41,175 nucleotides of DNA from Bacillota bacterium (GTDB taxonomy: Bacteria; Bacillota; Clostridia; Oscillospirales; Oscillospiraceae): NCBI GenBank assembly GCA_022784505.1, contig JALFUQ010000021.1, positions 1 to 41,175 on the forward strand, read 5' to 3'. The notes under the pieces are model-generated. The model was given only the letters and a program-made list of their open reading frames with translations, was not told the DNA's origin and did not search any database. Each line of letters opens with the position of its first letter. Position 1 is the stretch's first letter. The position numbers were made by a program, and so were the translations under genes. This document shows, in pieces, positions 17,573-28,828 of this stretch.

Positions 17573-18142
17573 ATGAAAAAAGCTGATAATAAAAATAAGA
17601 AAGCCGAGGAGGTCGTGTCCGGCAGGGCGGAGATATATGACTGGATCCAGTGCATCGTCTATGCGCTCATCGCCTGCGTTATCGTATTCGTGTTTTTTGT
17701 CCGCCTCGTCGATGTTGTCGGCTCTTCGATGCACCCCACGCTCGAGGAAGGTGACAAAATGGTCGTCACGAACTTGTTTTATAAGCCCAAGCAGGGCGAT
17801 ATCATCGTATTTCAGAAGGATGACTATGCCGATTATGCCCTTGTAAAGCGCGTTATAGCAACTGAGATGCAGACGGTGGAGATAGACTTTGATAAGCACA
17901 TCGTGTATGTTGACGGCAAGGCGCTGGACGAGCCTTATATCGCCGAGCCCACTGCAAATAAGATAGATTTTACCGGCGTTCAGATAGTGCCGCCCGGCTG
18001 TGTTTTCGTCATGGGAGATAATCGAAATGATTCGACCGACAGCCGTGACGAGCGCATCGGCATGGTCGACACACGCAATATCATCGGCAAGGTTATGTTC
18101 ATTTCCTTCCCATTTGATCATATAGGCTCGCCTTATACGTAA
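17573..18142 (+). CDS. lepB: Signal peptidase I
   Basis: GSSMHPTLEEGDKMVV, LVKRVIA, GDNRNDSTDSR motifs. Confidence 0.95.
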   Translation: MKKADNKNKKAEEVVSGRAEIYDWIQCIVYALIACVIVFVFFVRLVDVVGSSMHPTLEEGDKMVVTNLFYKPKQGDIIVFQKDDYADYALVKRVIATEMQTVEIDFDKHIVYVDGKALDEPYIAEPTANKIDFTGVQIVPPGCVFVMGDNRNDSTDSRDERIGMVDTRNIIGKVMFISFPFDHIGSPYT

Positions 18143-18147
18143 TTGCC

Positions 18148-19020
18148 ATGGCAGATATGAATTTTGAAAAAATGAATATTCAGTGGTTTCCCGGCCACAT
18201 GACCAAGGCTCAGCGCATGATCGAGGACAGTATTAAGCTTGTCGATGCCGTGTGTGAGATATTGGACGCAAGAATACCTAACTCGAGCCGCAATCCCGAT
18301 ATAGACAGACTCGCTGCCGGTAAGCCGAGGCTTATCATCCTAAACCGAGTTGATCTTGCCGACCCCGCTGTGACCGCACAGTGGAAAAAGTACTTTGAGG
18401 CGCAGGGGATAAAGATACTTGAGACCGATGCCAAGACCGGCAAGGGCGTTAACGGCTTCGTTCCGGCGCTCAGGGAATTGCTGGCGGATAAAATCGCCGA
18501 CTACGCAGCCAAAGGACAGGTGTCACGTCCGCTGCGCGTGATGATCCTCGGTATCCCCAATGTCGGAAAGTCTACATTTATTAATAAGGTAGCAAAGCGA
18601 AAGGCCGCCGTCGCAGGCGACAAGCCCGGCGTTACCCGCGGCAAGCAGTGGATAAGCATCGACCGTGGGCTTGACCTTCTTGACACTCCGGGCATACTTT
18701 GGCCGAAGTTCGACTCGCAGGAGGTTGGCGAAATGCTCGCCATAACCAATGCGATAAAGGCCGATGTCCTCGACAAAGAGACTCTTGGGGCTAATTTCAT
18801 GCTCAGACTGCGCGAAATGTACCCCGATGCGCTGACGCAGCGATATAAATTCGTCCCCGACCCGGACATGAACGGCTACGAGCTGCTTGAGGAAGCGGCA
18901 AAAAAGCGCGGTTTTTTGGTGTCAAAGGGCGAATATGATATTGAACGAATGGCAAATACCCTGCTCGGCGAGTACCACGACGGTAAGCTCGGCAGGATCA
19001 GCTTGGAGAAACCGGAATGA
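18148..19020 (+). CDS. ylqF: Ribosome biogenesis GTPase YlqF/RbgA
   Basis: [13 protein letters not shown]; circularly permuted GTPase with NRVD before GIPNVGKST and DTPG. Confidence 0.95.
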   Translation: MADMNFEKMNIQWFPGHMTKAQRMIEDSIKLVDAVCEILDARIPNSSRNPDIDRLAAGKPRLIILNRVDLADPAVTAQWKKYFEAQGIKILETDAKTGKGVNGFVPALRELLADKIADYAAKGQVSRPLRVMILGIPNVGKSTFINKVAKRKAAVAGDKPGVTRGKQWISIDRGLDLLDTPGILWPKFDSQEVGEMLAITNAIKADVLDKETLGANFMLRLREMYPDALTQRYKFVPDPDMNGYELLEEAAKKRGFLVSKGEYDIERMANTLLGEYHDGKLGRISLEKPE

Positions 19021-19616
19021 GTGAGCTTTGGGCGCTTGAAAACGAGATATACGCCGAGGGCTTTGACCTCATCTGCGGTGTTGACGAGGCCGGACGTGGC
19101 CCACTTGCGGGGCCGGTATGCGCCGCGGCGGTCATCTTGCCCAGAGGCATCGAGATAGCAGGTCTCAACGACTCAAAAAAGCTCACGGATAAAAAGCGTG
19201 AGGCGCTGTACGATGTTATCTGCGATAACGCTCTTACCTACGGCATAGCCTTTGCAAGCGTCGAGGAGATAGAGAGCATCAACATATTAAACGCTGCTAT
19301 GCTTGCTATGAACAGAGCAATAGAAAAGCTCTCTCCTCAGCCGCAGCTTGCACTCATTGACGGTAACCGCAACAGCGCGATAAACGTACCGAGCCGCTGC
19401 GTCATAAAGGGCGACGCAAAATGTGCCGATATCGCTGCGGCGTCGATACTCGCCAAGGTCACCCGTGACCGCTACATGCTCGAAATGGCCGAAAGGTACC
19501 CGGAATACCATTTCGAAAAACACAAGGGCTACGGCACAAAGCTGCACTACGAGGCTCTGCGTAAGTATGGCCCGAGCGAGATTCACCGCCCGAGCTTTCT
19601 GAGGAAGATGCACTGA
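19017..19616 (+). CDS. rnhB: Ribonuclease HII
   Basis: [46 protein letters not shown]. Confidence 0.96.
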   Translation: MSELWALENEIYAEGFDLICGVDEAGRGPLAGPVCAAAVILPRGIEIAGLNDSKKLTDKKREALYDVICDNALTYGIAFASVEEIESINILNAAMLAMNRAIEKLSPQPQLALIDGNRNSAINVPSRCVIKGDAKCADIAAASILAKVTRDRYMLEMAERYPEYHFEKHKGYGTKLHYEALRKYGPSEIHRPSFLRKMH

Positions 19617-19972
19617 TGGATAACAGGCAGCTTGGCGCATGGGGCGAAAAGAAGGCTGCAAATTATTTGCGCCTGCGCGGATATAAGATAATTGACATGA
19701 ACTGCCGCTACAGGCAGGGGGAGATAGATATCGTTGCCTCAAAGCGTGGTTACATCGTTTTTGTCGAGGTCAAGCTCCGCAAAAACGACAGCTACGCCGA
19801 GGCAAAGGAATTTGTCACCGCCGCAAAGCAGCAGCGGGTGATGATTGCGGCGCAGCTTTGGCTTCAACAAAATGAGACCGAGCTTCAGCCGCGGTTTGAT
19901 GTGATAGAGATATATGCGCCTAACGGCGAAAAGGGCAGGATCAGGATAAATCACATCGAGAATGCATTTTAA
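19616..19972 (+). CDS. YraN family protein (UPF0102)
   Basis: GAWGEKKAANYLRLRGYKIIDMNCRYRQGEIDIVASKRGYIVFVEVKLR. Confidence 0.95.
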   Translation: MDNRQLGAWGEKKAANYLRLRGYKIIDMNCRYRQGEIDIVASKRGYIVFVEVKLRKNDSYAEAKEFVTAAKQQRVMIAAQLWLQQNETELQPRFDVIEIYAPNGEKGRIRINHIENAF

Positions 19973-19984
19973 CAGGTGATTAAA

Positions 19985-21454
19985 ATGATGTATAACAGCA
20001 CAAGAGATAAAGCTTGCCGTGTCAGTGCGGCACATGCCATTGTTCACGGACTTGCACCCGACGGCGGCCTTTTTGTGCCCGAGGAGCTTCCGCAGCTCAG
20101 CCTTGCGCAGATAGAGGCTCTCAGCAAGACCGATTACCGCGGCAGGGCAGAGGAGATTCTTTCTTTGTTCCTTGATGAGTTTGATAGAGCGGAGATAAAG
20201 CGTATCGTCAGCGCAGCCTATGACGATAATTTTGACGATGCCGCCGTTGCTCCGCTTCATATAATTGACGGCAAGACCGCTGTTTTGGAGCTTTGGCACG
20301 GCCCGACATGCGCATTTAAAGACATGGCACTGCAAATTCTGCCGCACCTGCTCACCGCATCGCTCAAAAAATGCGGCGAGATGAGAAAGGTATGCATCCT
20401 CGTCGCCACGAGTGGCGATACCGGTAAGGCGGCGCTCGAGGGCTTTGCCGATGTTGAGGATACAAAGATACTGGTGTTTTACCCGCACAACGGCGTGTCC
20501 GATGTACAGAAGCTGCAAATGGTGACCCAACGTGGCAAAAATGTCTCCGTTGCGGCGGTCAACGGCAACTTTGACGATGCTCAGACCGGTGTTAAGACTC
20601 TGTTCAGCGATACGGAGCTTGCTCAGGAGCTTTCCGATAAGGGCTGGTTCCTGTCGTCTGCAAACTCTATAAACTGGGGCAGACTTCTGCCGCAAATAGT
20701 GTATTATTTCTCGGCGTACTGCGATCTTCTAAACTCAAATGGTTTAAAACTCGGCGACGCGGTCGACTTTGCCGTTCCCACCGGCAACTTCGGTGATATC
20801 CTCGCCTGCTGGTACGCAAAACGGATGGGGCTGCCTGTCGGTAAGCTCATCTGCGCATCTAATGAGAACAATGTCCTCGCCGATTTCTTCAATACCGGAA
20901 CATACGACCGCAACAGAGCTTTCCACACGACGATATCCCCGTCGATGGACATCCTCGTTTCGAGCAATCTCGAACGCCTGCTGTACTCCGTCTGCGGTGA
21001 TGACAAGCTCGTTTCCGAGTATATGCGCAGGCTTTCTGAAAAGGGAAGCTACACCGTAAGCGATGCGATATTCAAGGTCTTGTCGGATAACTTCGTCGGC
21101 GGTTTCTGCACCGATGTCGATACAAAGGCAACCATTGCCGATGTGTACAATGAGCACGGCTATCTTATCGATACTCATACCGCAGTTGCGTACAAGCTCA
21201 TGCAGAAATATAAAACGGACAGACAGACGGTCGTTGTCTCAACCGCAAGCCCGTTCAAGTTTTGCGACAGTGTGCTTGACGCTCTCGGCGAAAAGGCCGA
21301 CGATTCCGGCGTGAAGCTCATAGAAAAGCTTGCATCATTTACCGGAAATGCCGCACCCGCTCCTCTGTGCGGCCTTGATAAGCGCCTCGTGCGCTTTGAA
21401 ACCGTCATAGAAAAGCAAGCTATGAAGCAGACAGTCACAGAGTTTCTAAAGTGA
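19985..21454 (+). CDS. thrC: Threonine synthase
   Basis: MMYNSTRDKACRVSAAHAIVHGLAPDGGLFVP; PLP site GPTCAFKDMALQ; ATSGDTGKAALEGF. Confidence 0.95.
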   Translation: MMYNSTRDKACRVSAAHAIVHGLAPDGGLFVPEELPQLSLAQIEALSKTDYRGRAEEILSLFLDEFDRAEIKRIVSAAYDDNFDDAAVAPLHIIDGKTAVLELWHGPTCAFKDMALQILPHLLTASLKKCGEMRKVCILVATSGDTGKAALEGFADVEDTKILVFYPHNGVSDVQKLQMVTQRGKNVSVAAVNGNFDDAQTGVKTLFSDTELAQELSDKGWFLSSANSINWGRLLPQIVYYFSAYCDLLNSNGLKLGDAVDFAVPTGNFGDILACWYAKRMGLPVGKLICASNENNVLADFFNTGTYDRNRAFHTTISPSMDILVSSNLERLLYSVCGDDKLVSEYMRRLSEKGSYTVSDAIFKVLSDNFVGGFCTDVDTKATIADVYNEHGYLIDTHTAVAYKLMQKYKTDRQTVVVSTASPFKFCDSVLDALGEKADDSGVKLIEKLASFTGNAAPAPLCGLDKRLVRFETVIEKQAMKQTVTEFLK

Positions 21455-21459
21455 TATGT

Positions 21460-21476
21460 ACGGGACAATGTCCCGT
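21460..21476. terminator. Short hairpin between convergent thrC and DUF1540 gene
   Basis: ACGGGAC-AAT-GTCCCGT followed by TT. Confidence 0.4.
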
Positions 21477-21480
21477 TTGG

Positions 21481-21663
21481 TCAGTCGCAGCAGCCTCTGG
21501 GGCAGAAAGTGCCGCAGAAGGTCTCGGACTTTGTGGTCGCTCTCTCGTTCTGAACCTTGATCTGGGAAGCAGCGCACTTGTTGTCGATGGTGTTGTACTT
21601 GCATGTGCTTACATCGCAGCCAACGCCGGTTATCTCGCTATGGTTCATTTTCTTTTCACTCAT
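21481..21663 (-). CDS. DUF1540 cysteine-rich small protein
   Basis: GVGCDVSTCKYNTIDNKCAASQIKV...ETFCGTF pattern. Confidence 0.85.
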   Translation of the reverse strand: MSEKKMNHSEITGVGCDVSTCKYNTIDNKCAASQIKVQNERATTKSETFCGTFCPRGCCD

Positions 21664-21739
21664 TGATTCATACCTCCGATAGTATTGCCGTTGGGCAGTA
21701 TTATTGTCTGCTTATTAATCATTAATATACGGAGGCGTT

Positions 21740-22426
21740 ATGTCTTTATATGCGATAGGCGATCTGCATTTGTCGCTCGGCACCGATAAACCGATGGATG
21801 TTTTCGGCGGCAGATGGGAAAACTATGTAGAAAAAATCAAAAAAGGCTTTTCGACCTTAAATGACGATGACCTCACGGTCATATGTGGTGATATAAGCTG
21901 GGGAATGTCATTGGACGAGACGCTTGAGGACTTCAAGTTCATCGACCGTCTGCCGGGCAGAAAGATTATTTTAAAGGGCAATCACGATTATTGGTGGTCA
22001 ACGGCAACAAAGGCAAAAAATTTTTTTACCGAGCACGATATTACGACGATAGATATTCTTCACAACAACTGCTTTAAATATGGAAATGTCGCCCTGTGCG
22101 GGACCCGAGGCTGGTTTTACGAGGAAAGCAAGGGCGATGAGCATGACAAAAAGATCATGAACCGTGAGATCATGCGATTAGATGCCTCGCTCAAGGCAGC
22201 AGGTGAGGTAGAGAAGTATGTTTTCCTGCACTACCCGCCGAAATACTATAATTACGAGTGTCCAGAGATACTGGAGCTTCTGCGCAATTACGGTGTCAGG
22301 CGCTGCATTTACGGCCATATTCACGGCCCGGGCTGCGCATTTGCCTTTAACGGAATGTACGGGAACGCGAAATTTGACCTGGTTTCTGCCGATTATATAC
22401 AGTTTGAGCCCAAAAAGCTGCTGTAA
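21740..22426 (+). CDS. Metallophosphoesterase
   Basis: GDLHLS, CGDISWGM, KGNHDYWW, YGHIHG motifs. Confidence 0.9.
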   Translation: MSLYAIGDLHLSLGTDKPMDVFGGRWENYVEKIKKGFSTLNDDDLTVICGDISWGMSLDETLEDFKFIDRLPGRKIILKGNHDYWWSTATKAKNFFTEHDITTIDILHNNCFKYGNVALCGTRGWFYEESKGDEHDKKIMNREIMRLDASLKAAGEVEKYVFLHYPPKYYNYECPEILELLRNYGVRRCIYGHIHGPGCAFAFNGMYGNAKFDLVSADYIQFEPKKLL

Positions 22427-22451
22427 ATACACATTATTAATATAAAAAACA

Positions 22452-22480
22452 TTGCTTTTAGCGGGATAATCTGCTATTAT
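22452..22480 (+). promoter_or_regulatory. tig promoter
   Basis: TTGCTT-N17-TATTAT. Confidence 0.6.
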
Positions 22481-22521
22481 GCTTAAGTGTTTGAAAGAAC
22501 ATTATTAGGAGGAAGACATAA

Positions 22522-23823
22522 ATGCAAGTAAGAAACGTAGAAAAAAACGAAAATAATACTGCAACTTTTCAGGTTGAAGTTGATCCTGCCGAGTTTGACA
22601 AGGCTGTCGACAAAGCCTTTAACAATGTCAAGGGCAGTATAAATATCCCCGGCTTCAGAAAGGGCAAGGCTCCCCGTGCAGTCGTTGAGGGCATGTACGG
22701 CGCAGACGCTTTCTATCAGGACGCTATCGAAGTTGTAGCTCCCGACGCATTCGGCTACGGCATCGACAACAGCGGCCTTAAGATGATCGGCAGACCCAGC
22801 ATGACCGATTTTGAGATCACCGATGACAAGTCCCTCGTCCTCACCTTCAAGGTTGACCTGTTCCCCGTGATCACCCTCGGCCAGTACAAGGGCCTGAGCG
22901 CACAGAAGGGCGACGCAACTGTCACCGACGAGATGGTCGAGGCTGAGATCAATGCTGACCGCAAGCGTAACTCCCGCTTTGTTGATGTTGACCGTGAGGC
23001 TCAGGAAGGCGACACCGCAAGCATCGACTTTGACGGCTACCTTGACGGCGAGAAGTTTGAAGGCGGCTACGGCGAGGGATACCGCCTCGAAATCGGCTCC
23101 CACACCTTCGTCCCCGGCTTCGAGGATCAGATCATCGGCATGAAGGTCGGCGAGACCAAGGATATAAATATCACCTTCCCTGAGGATTACGCTGCCGAGC
23201 TGGCAGGTAAGGACGTTGTCTTCAAGGTAAAGCTCAATAGTCTCTGCGTTGCAGAGCTTCCCGAGCTTGACGACGACTTTGTACAGGATGTTTCCGAGTT
23301 CGAGACCGTCGACGAGTACAGAGCTGACCTGCGTAAGGAGATGGAGAAGAGAGCTGTCGAGAATGTTGAGGCTGCTTTCCGTTCCGACATTATCAAGCAG
23401 GCATGCGAGAACATGACCGTTGATATCCCCGAGGTCCTCATCAACGCCAAGGTCGAAGAGCTTGTACACACCTATGCTAACAACTTCGGCGTCACCGACC
23501 CCAAGCTCACCACTGAGGATATCATCAAGATGATGGGTCTTGACGACGAGTCGCTCAATAACACCATCCGTCCCGTCGCCGTCAACCAGGTAAAGCAGGA
23601 GCTTCTGCTTGAGGCTGTCATCGAGGAAGAGGGCATCGACATCTCCGGTGAGGCATTTGACGAGTATGTAAAGACCACTGCCGAGTCCGTCGACGCTACC
23701 CCCGAGTCCATCCTCAACTACTTCGGCGAGGAGTTTATAAAGAACGAGTATAAGAGAGAGCAGGCCACCAAGATCATTATGGATTCTGCGATCGTTGCCC
23801 CCAAAGAGGAAACAGCTGAATAA
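22522..23823 (+). CDS. tig: Trigger factor
   Basis: FNNVKGSINIPGFRKGKAPRAVVEGMYG; FKBP-like domain; C-terminal chaperone region. Confidence 0.95.
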   Translation: MQVRNVEKNENNTATFQVEVDPAEFDKAVDKAFNNVKGSINIPGFRKGKAPRAVVEGMYGADAFYQDAIEVVAPDAFGYGIDNSGLKMIGRPSMTDFEITDDKSLVLTFKVDLFPVITLGQYKGLSAQKGDATVTDEMVEAEINADRKRNSRFVDVDREAQEGDTASIDFDGYLDGEKFEGGYGEGYRLEIGSHTFVPGFEDQIIGMKVGETKDINITFPEDYAAELAGKDVVFKVKLNSLCVAELPELDDDFVQDVSEFETVDEYRADLRKEMEKRAVENVEAAFRSDIIKQACENMTVDIPEVLINAKVEELVHTYANNFGVTDPKLTTEDIIKMMGLDDESLNNTIRPVAVNQVKQELLLEAVIEEEGIDISGEAFDEYVKTTAESVDATPESILNYFGEEFIKNEYKREQATKIIMDSAIVAPKEETAE

Positions 23824-23880
23824 TTGTCGGATTATTCGGATATGATCTCCTGGATAGGCTAATTATGAAAGGAGACTATT

Positions 23881-24462
23881 ATGAGTTTAGTACCTTATGT
23901 CGTGGAGCAGACAAGCCGCGGCGAGCGTTCCTATGACATCTTTTCCAGACTCCTCAATGACCGCATCATCATGCTGTCCGAGGAAGTCAACGATGCAACT
24001 GCAAGCCTTGTTGTTGCACAGCTTCTTTACCTCGAAGCACAGGACCCCGATAAAGACATACAGTTTTATATCAACAGCCCCGGCGGAAGCGTCACGGCGG
24101 GTATGGCTATCTATGACACCATGCAGTATATAAAGCCCGATGTTTCTACTATCTGCATCGGCCTTGCCGCCTCCATGGGCGCATTCCTGCTTTCCTCCGG
24201 CGCAAAGGGAAAGCGTCTGGCACTTCCCAATTCTGAGATCATGATACATCAGCCCTCCGGCGGCAGCCAGGGTCAGTGCACCGATATTCAGATACAGGCT
24301 GAGCAGATCCTGAAGATAAAGCATAATTTGAACCGCATCCTTGCCGAGAACACCGGCAAGGCTATCGAGGTCATCGAGCGTGACTGCGAGCGTGATCACT
24401 TTATGTCTGCGCAGGAAGCTGCGGAGTACGGTATTATCGACAAGGTAATAACCAAGCGTTAA
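23881..24462 (+). CDS. clpP: ATP-dependent Clp protease proteolytic subunit
   Basis: [51 protein letters not shown]. Confidence 0.97.
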   Translation: MSLVPYVVEQTSRGERSYDIFSRLLNDRIIMLSEEVNDATASLVVAQLLYLEAQDPDKDIQFYINSPGGSVTAGMAIYDTMQYIKPDVSTICIGLAASMGAFLLSSGAKGKRLALPNSEIMIHQPSGGSQGQCTDIQIQAEQILKIKHNLNRILAENTGKAIEVIERDCERDHFMSAQEAAEYGIIDKVITKR

Positions 24463-24469
24463 GAGCTGA

Positions 24470-24492
24470 TGGGGGAACGCATAGTTCCCCCA
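24470..24492 (+). promoter_or_regulatory. clpP-clpX intercistronic hairpin
   Basis: TGGGGGAAC-GCATA-GTTCCCCCA; weak U tract (TATTTATA). Confidence 0.5.
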
Positions 24493-24522
24493 TATTTATA
24501 CAGCACGGTTTGAGGTAAAACT

Positions 24523-25764
24523 ATGGCAAGAAATGACGATAAAAGAAGTATAAGATGCTCGTTCTGCGGCAAAACGCAGAATATTGCAAACAGGCTCATT
24601 GCCGGAAACGGCGCATACATCTGCGATGAGTGCATCCGCCTTTGCATGAGCATCATTGCCGACGATGTAGACGAGCCGGAAGCGGTAGAGGAAAGTCCTG
24701 AGCTCGATTTTGACAGTCTTCCCAAGCCAGCGGATATCAAGGCAAATCTCGATGAGTACATTGTCGGGCAGGACAGGGCAAAAACCGTCCTTTCCGTAGC
24801 TGTCTACAATCACTATAAGCGCATTCTGTTTGCAAGCTCAAACGATGTTGAGCTGCAAAAGAGCAACATATTGCTCATCGGCCCCACCGGCAGCGGCAAA
24901 ACGCTTTTTGCACAGTCTTTGGCAAAGATGCTCAACGTTCCGTTTGCCATCGCTGATGCGACGACGCTCACAGAGGCAGGCTATGTCGGCGAGGATGTCG
25001 AGAACATACTTTTAAGACTACTGCAAGCTGCCGATTTTGATGTTGAGCGTGCCGAAAAGGGCATTATATATATCGATGAGATCGATAAGATTGCCCGCAA
25101 GAGTGAAAATACATCCATCACGCGTGATGTTTCCGGTGAGGGCGTGCAGCAGGCACTTTTGAAGCTGCTTGAGGGCACGGTCGCAAATGTCCCGCCCCAG
25201 GGCGGACGCAAGCACCCGCATCAGGAGTTTATAAAGGTCGATACTACCAACATTCTCTTTATCTGCGGCGGCGCGTTCGACGGCCTTGATAAGATAATTG
25301 AAAAGCGCACCGACAAAAAGAGTATGGGCTTCGGCGCTGAGATAAAAAGCGCCACCGATCGTGATGTCGGCGATATCCTCGCTCAGGCACAGCAGCATGA
25401 CCTTCTCAAGTTCGGCATCATCCCCGAGCTCATTGGCAGGCTGCCGGTCATCGCTCCGCTGTCCTCTCTTAAGCGTGAGGATCTTGTTCGCATACTCACC
25501 GAGCCCAAGAACGCCATGACAAAGCAGTATAAGGCGCTTATGAGTTATGACGGTGTTGACCTTGAGTATAACGCCGATGCACTTGAGGCGATAGCCGACA
25601 AGGCCATTGAAATGAAGATTGGCGCCCGAGGCCTGCGCAGCGTCATGGAGGGCATTATGACTGATATCATGTACAGCGTCCCCTCCGAAAAGGATGTTGA
25701 AAAGGTTATCATTACAGCTGACTGCGTGAATAATAACACCAGCCCCGAAGTAATACGCAAGTAA
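24523..25764 (+). CDS. clpX: ATP-dependent Clp protease ATP-binding subunit ClpX
   Basis: Zinc finger CSFCGK...CDECI; Walker [22 protein letters not shown]. Confidence 0.97.
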   Translation: MARNDDKRSIRCSFCGKTQNIANRLIAGNGAYICDECIRLCMSIIADDVDEPEAVEESPELDFDSLPKPADIKANLDEYIVGQDRAKTVLSVAVYNHYKRILFASSNDVELQKSNILLIGPTGSGKTLFAQSLAKMLNVPFAIADATTLTEAGYVGEDVENILLRLLQAADFDVERAEKGIIYIDEIDKIARKSENTSITRDVSGEGVQQALLKLLEGTVANVPPQGGRKHPHQEFIKVDTTNILFICGGAFDGLDKIIEKRTDKKSMGFGAEIKSATDRDVGDILAQAQQHDLLKFGIIPELIGRLPVIAPLSSLKREDLVRILTEPKNAMTKQYKALMSYDGVDLEYNADALEAIADKAIEMKIGARGLRSVMEGIMTDIMYSVPSEKDVEKVIITADCVNNNTSPEVIRK

Positions 25765-25776
25765 AATATTTTTATA

Positions 25777-25810
25777 GCAAGGCGGGGCATGAGTCCCGTC
25801 TTGCGTTTTT
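25777..25810 (+). terminator. Intrinsic terminator-like hairpin between clpX and lon
   Basis: GCAAGGCGGGG-CATGAG-TCCCGTCTTGC-GTTTTT. Confidence 0.65.
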
Positions 25811-25827
25811 CCCAAGAGGTTTTTTCT

Positions 25828-28230
25828 ATGAGTAATGTATTTGAGATCGAAACCCGTGCACTGCCCGTTTTGGCACTGCGCGGTCTTAACATATTTCCCG
25901 GTATGCTCTTAAATTTTGATGTGGAGCGGCCGATATCCGTTTCGGCGCTCAATTCCGCGATGGATGCCGATCAGGAGATATTCCTTGTAACTCAAAAGGA
26001 TATCGCGACCGATATTCCCGATGAGAGTGACCTTTTCAAGGTCGGCGTTGTCTGCCGCATCCGTCAGATGATACGCCAGCCCGGATCAAAGCTGTGTAAG
26101 GTCATGGTCGAAGGTCTCCAGCGAGGCCGTATCGTCCAGCTGACTGCTTCAAATCCGCACTTTGTCGGCGAGATTCAGCTGCTGCCGGATAAGCGAGACC
26201 ATGGAGACAGCGCAAAGCGTGACGCGCTCATGCGCACCTGCATAGGCATGTTCGATGAGTATGTGCAGCTGGCGGGCAACATGCCGCCGGAGATGCTTCT
26301 GAGCATCGTCGTCAGCCGTGACCCGGGCTATGTCGCCGATTTTATAGTGCACAATCTGCGCATCGATTACCGTGATAAGCAGCAGATGCTTGAGCAACTG
26401 CATCCCATGAAGCGGCTTGAAATGCTTATCAAGATACTAAGTCACGAGATCGAGGTTATGACCATTGAACAGGAGCTCAACGATGCGACCAACGAGCAGA
26501 TGAACCGCAATCAGCGCGAATATTTCCTGCGTGAGCAGATGAAGGTCATCCAGCAGGAGCTCGGCGAGGACGACAGCTACGACGATATCGGCGAGTACCG
26601 CAATAAGATACGCGCTCTCAAGCTCAGCTCCGAGATAGAGGAAAAGCTTTTAAAAGAGGTCTCCCACCTTGCAAAGCAGCCATTTGGCTCAACTGAGGCG
26701 ACCGTTATCAGAGGCTATCTCGACACCTGCCTTGAGCTGCCGTGGAATACAAAAACCGAGGAGACCGACGATATCGAGCTTGCAAGAAAGATGCTTGACG
26801 AGGACCACTTCGGACTTGAAAAGGTCAAGGAGCGCGTAATAGAATACCTTGCAGTGCGCAAGCTTGCACCCAAGGCAAACGGAAGCCTCCTGTGTCTTGT
26901 CGGCCCTCCGGGCACGGGCAAGACCAGTATCGCAATGTCCATCGCAAGGGCGACAAACCGCAATCTTGTGCGCATTTCGCTCGGCGGTGTGCACGATGAG
27001 GCCGAGATACGCGGTCACCGCAAGACCTATGTAGGCTCTATGCCCGGCAGAATAATCGGCGGTATAAAGCAGGCCAAGAGCTCAAATCCCCTGATGGTGC
27101 TTGATGAGATCGACAAGCTCGGCTCGGATTACCGCGGCGACCCCTCGGCAGCGCTTTTGGAGGCGCTTGACCCCGAGCAGAACAAAACCTTCAGGGACAA
27201 CTACCTTGAGGTGCCATACGACCTGTCCGACGTGTTCTTTATCACAACGGCAAATACGACCTCGACCATTCCCAAAGCGCTGCTCGACAGGATGGAGATA
27301 ATTGAGCTTTCAAGCTATACCGATATGGAAAAGCTCAGCATCGCAAAGAACTATCTGCTGCCCAAGCAGCGTAAAAAGCATGGTCTTAAGGCTGCGCAGC
27401 TCAAGATAAGCGACGACGCTATCCGTGAGATAACCAGCCTCTACACCCGTGAATCCGGCGTGCGAGAACTTGAACGCCAGATTGGCACTATCTGTCGCAA
27501 GACCGCCGTCGCAATAACTAACGGCGAGCGCAAAAGCCTGAGCCTTAGAGCCGGTATGCTAAAGCCCTACCTCGGTGCGGAGAAATTTAAGCCCGAGAGT
27601 CGCCGTAACACAGATGAGGTCGGCCTTGTGCGAGGGCTTGCATGGACATCCGTTGGCGGCGAGGTGCTTGATGTCGAGGTCGCAGTGCTCGACGGCAGCG
27701 GCAAGATCGAGCTTACGGGCAATCTCGGCAATGTGATGAAGGAGTCCTGCCAGGCGGCGGTGACATTTATCCGCAGCCGGGCAAAGGCTTTGGGCATTGA
27801 CGAGCAGTTTTATAAAAATAAAGATATCCATATTCATTTTCCCGAGGGTGCAGTACCCAAGGACGGCCCCTCGGCAGGCATAACCGTCTGCACGGCGATA
27901 GCTTCCGCCCTGACCGGCAGGCCGGTGCGGCGTGATATTGCCATGACGGGCGAGATCAGCCTGCGCGGCCGCATCCTCCCGATAGGCGGCCTCAAGGAAA
28001 AGACTATGGCAGCCCTTCGAAACGGAGTTAACACCGTCATCATTCCGGCCGATAACGAGCCTGACCTTGACGAAATTGACCCGACTGTGAGGTCCGCTCT
28101 CAACTTTGTGCTCTCCGACAAGGTCGACAAGGTGCTCGACATTGCACTGCTTCCCAAGGCTGACGAGCCAAAGAACGAGGCGAAAACTCTCAGAGCGGCA
28201 AAGAAGACCCGCTCGGATATCAGACAGTAG
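25828..28230 (+). CDS. lon: Endopeptidase La (Lon protease)
   Basis: LPVLALRGLNIFPGM; GPPGTGKTSIA; catalytic PKDGPSAGIT. Confidence 0.97.
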   Translation: MSNVFEIETRALPVLALRGLNIFPGMLLNFDVERPISVSALNSAMDADQEIFLVTQKDIATDIPDESDLFKVGVVCRIRQMIRQPGSKLCKVMVEGLQRGRIVQLTASNPHFVGEIQLLPDKRDHGDSAKRDALMRTCIGMFDEYVQLAGNMPPEMLLSIVVSRDPGYVADFIVHNLRIDYRDKQQMLEQLHPMKRLEMLIKILSHEIEVMTIEQELNDATNEQMNRNQREYFLREQMKVIQQELGEDDSYDDIGEYRNKIRALKLSSEIEEKLLKEVSHLAKQPFGSTEATVIRGYLDTCLELPWNTKTEETDDIELARKMLDEDHFGLEKVKERVIEYLAVRKLAPKANGSLLCLVGPPGTGKTSIAMSIARATNRNLVRISLGGVHDEAEIRGHRKTYVGSMPGRIIGGIKQAKSSNPLMVLDEIDKLGSDYRGDPSAALLEALDPEQNKTFRDNYLEVPYDLSDVFFITTANTTSTIPKALLDRMEIIELSSYTDMEKLSIAKNYLLPKQRKKHGLKAAQLKISDDAIREITSLYTRESGVRELERQIGTICRKTAVAITNGERKSLSLRAGMLKPYLGAEKFKPESRRNTDEVGLVRGLAWTSVGGEVLDVEVAVLDGSGKIELTGNLGNVMKESCQAAVTFIRSRAKALGIDEQFYKNKDIHIHFPEGAVPKDGPSAGITVCTAIASALTGRPVRRDIAMTGEISLRGRILPIGGLKEKTMAALRNGVNTVIIPADNEPDLDEIDPTVRSALNFVLSDKVDKVLDIALLPKADEPKNEAKTLRAAKKTRSDIRQ

Positions 28231-28237
28231 GTGCAAA

Positions 28238-28828
28238 ATGAATACACTTAATGTAAATAAGGCGGAGTTTATAAAATCCGCCGCCGATCCCTCGGGCTTT
28301 ATAAGAAGAGAGCTTCCGAATATCGTTTTCTCGGGAAAGTCGAATGTCGGCAAGTCGTCTGTTATTAACAGACTTCTAAACCGCAAAAACTTTGCAAGGG
28401 TAGGGCAGTCCCCGGGAAAGACGATACATGTAAACTACTTTCTTATAGATAAGAAGGCTTATTTTGTTGACCTTCCCGGCTACGGCTACGCGAAGGTATC
28501 CCGCACAGAAAAAGAGCGCTGGGGCAAGCTTATGGAGCAGTTTTTTGCTGCCGAGGGACTTATAACGCTCGGCGTGATGATCGTCGACTCCCGCCATAAA
28601 CCCACCGCCGACGATGTCACCATGGCGCAGTGGTTCAAAAGCACCTGCTGCCCGATGGTGGTCGTCGCAAATAAGTGCGACAAGCTCAAGAAAAGCGAAA
28701 TTGAGCCGAACATGGCGCTTATTCGCGAAACTCTCGAGCTGCCGGAGGATACGGTGCTGATACCGTTTTCCGCTGAAAAGGGAAACGGTAAGGACGCGCT
28801 CATGTCGGAGATACTTAAATATGTCTAA
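28238..28828 (+). CDS. ysxC: Ribosome biogenesis GTP-binding protein YihA/YsxC (EngB)
   Basis: IVFSGKSNVGKSSVINRLLNRKNFARVGQSPGKTIHVNYF; VDLPGYGYAKVS. Confidence 0.95.
   Translation: MNTLNVNKAEFIKSAADPSGFIRRELPNIVFSGKSNVGKSSVINRLLNRKNFARVGQSPGKTIHVNYFLIDKKAYFVDLPGYGYAKVSRTEKERWGKLMEQFFAAEGLITLGVMIVDSRHKPTADDVTMAQWFKSTCCPMVVVANKCDKLKKSEIEPNMALIRETLELPEDTVLIPFSAEKGNGKDALMSEILKYV

Noticed and set aside
19739-20695. 318-aa minus-strand ORF
   Set aside because: Antisense to yraN/thrC, which have clear family motifs.
22483-23469. 328-aa minus-strand ORF
   Set aside because: Shadow of trigger factor; low-complexity L/V/D-rich composition from codon mirroring.
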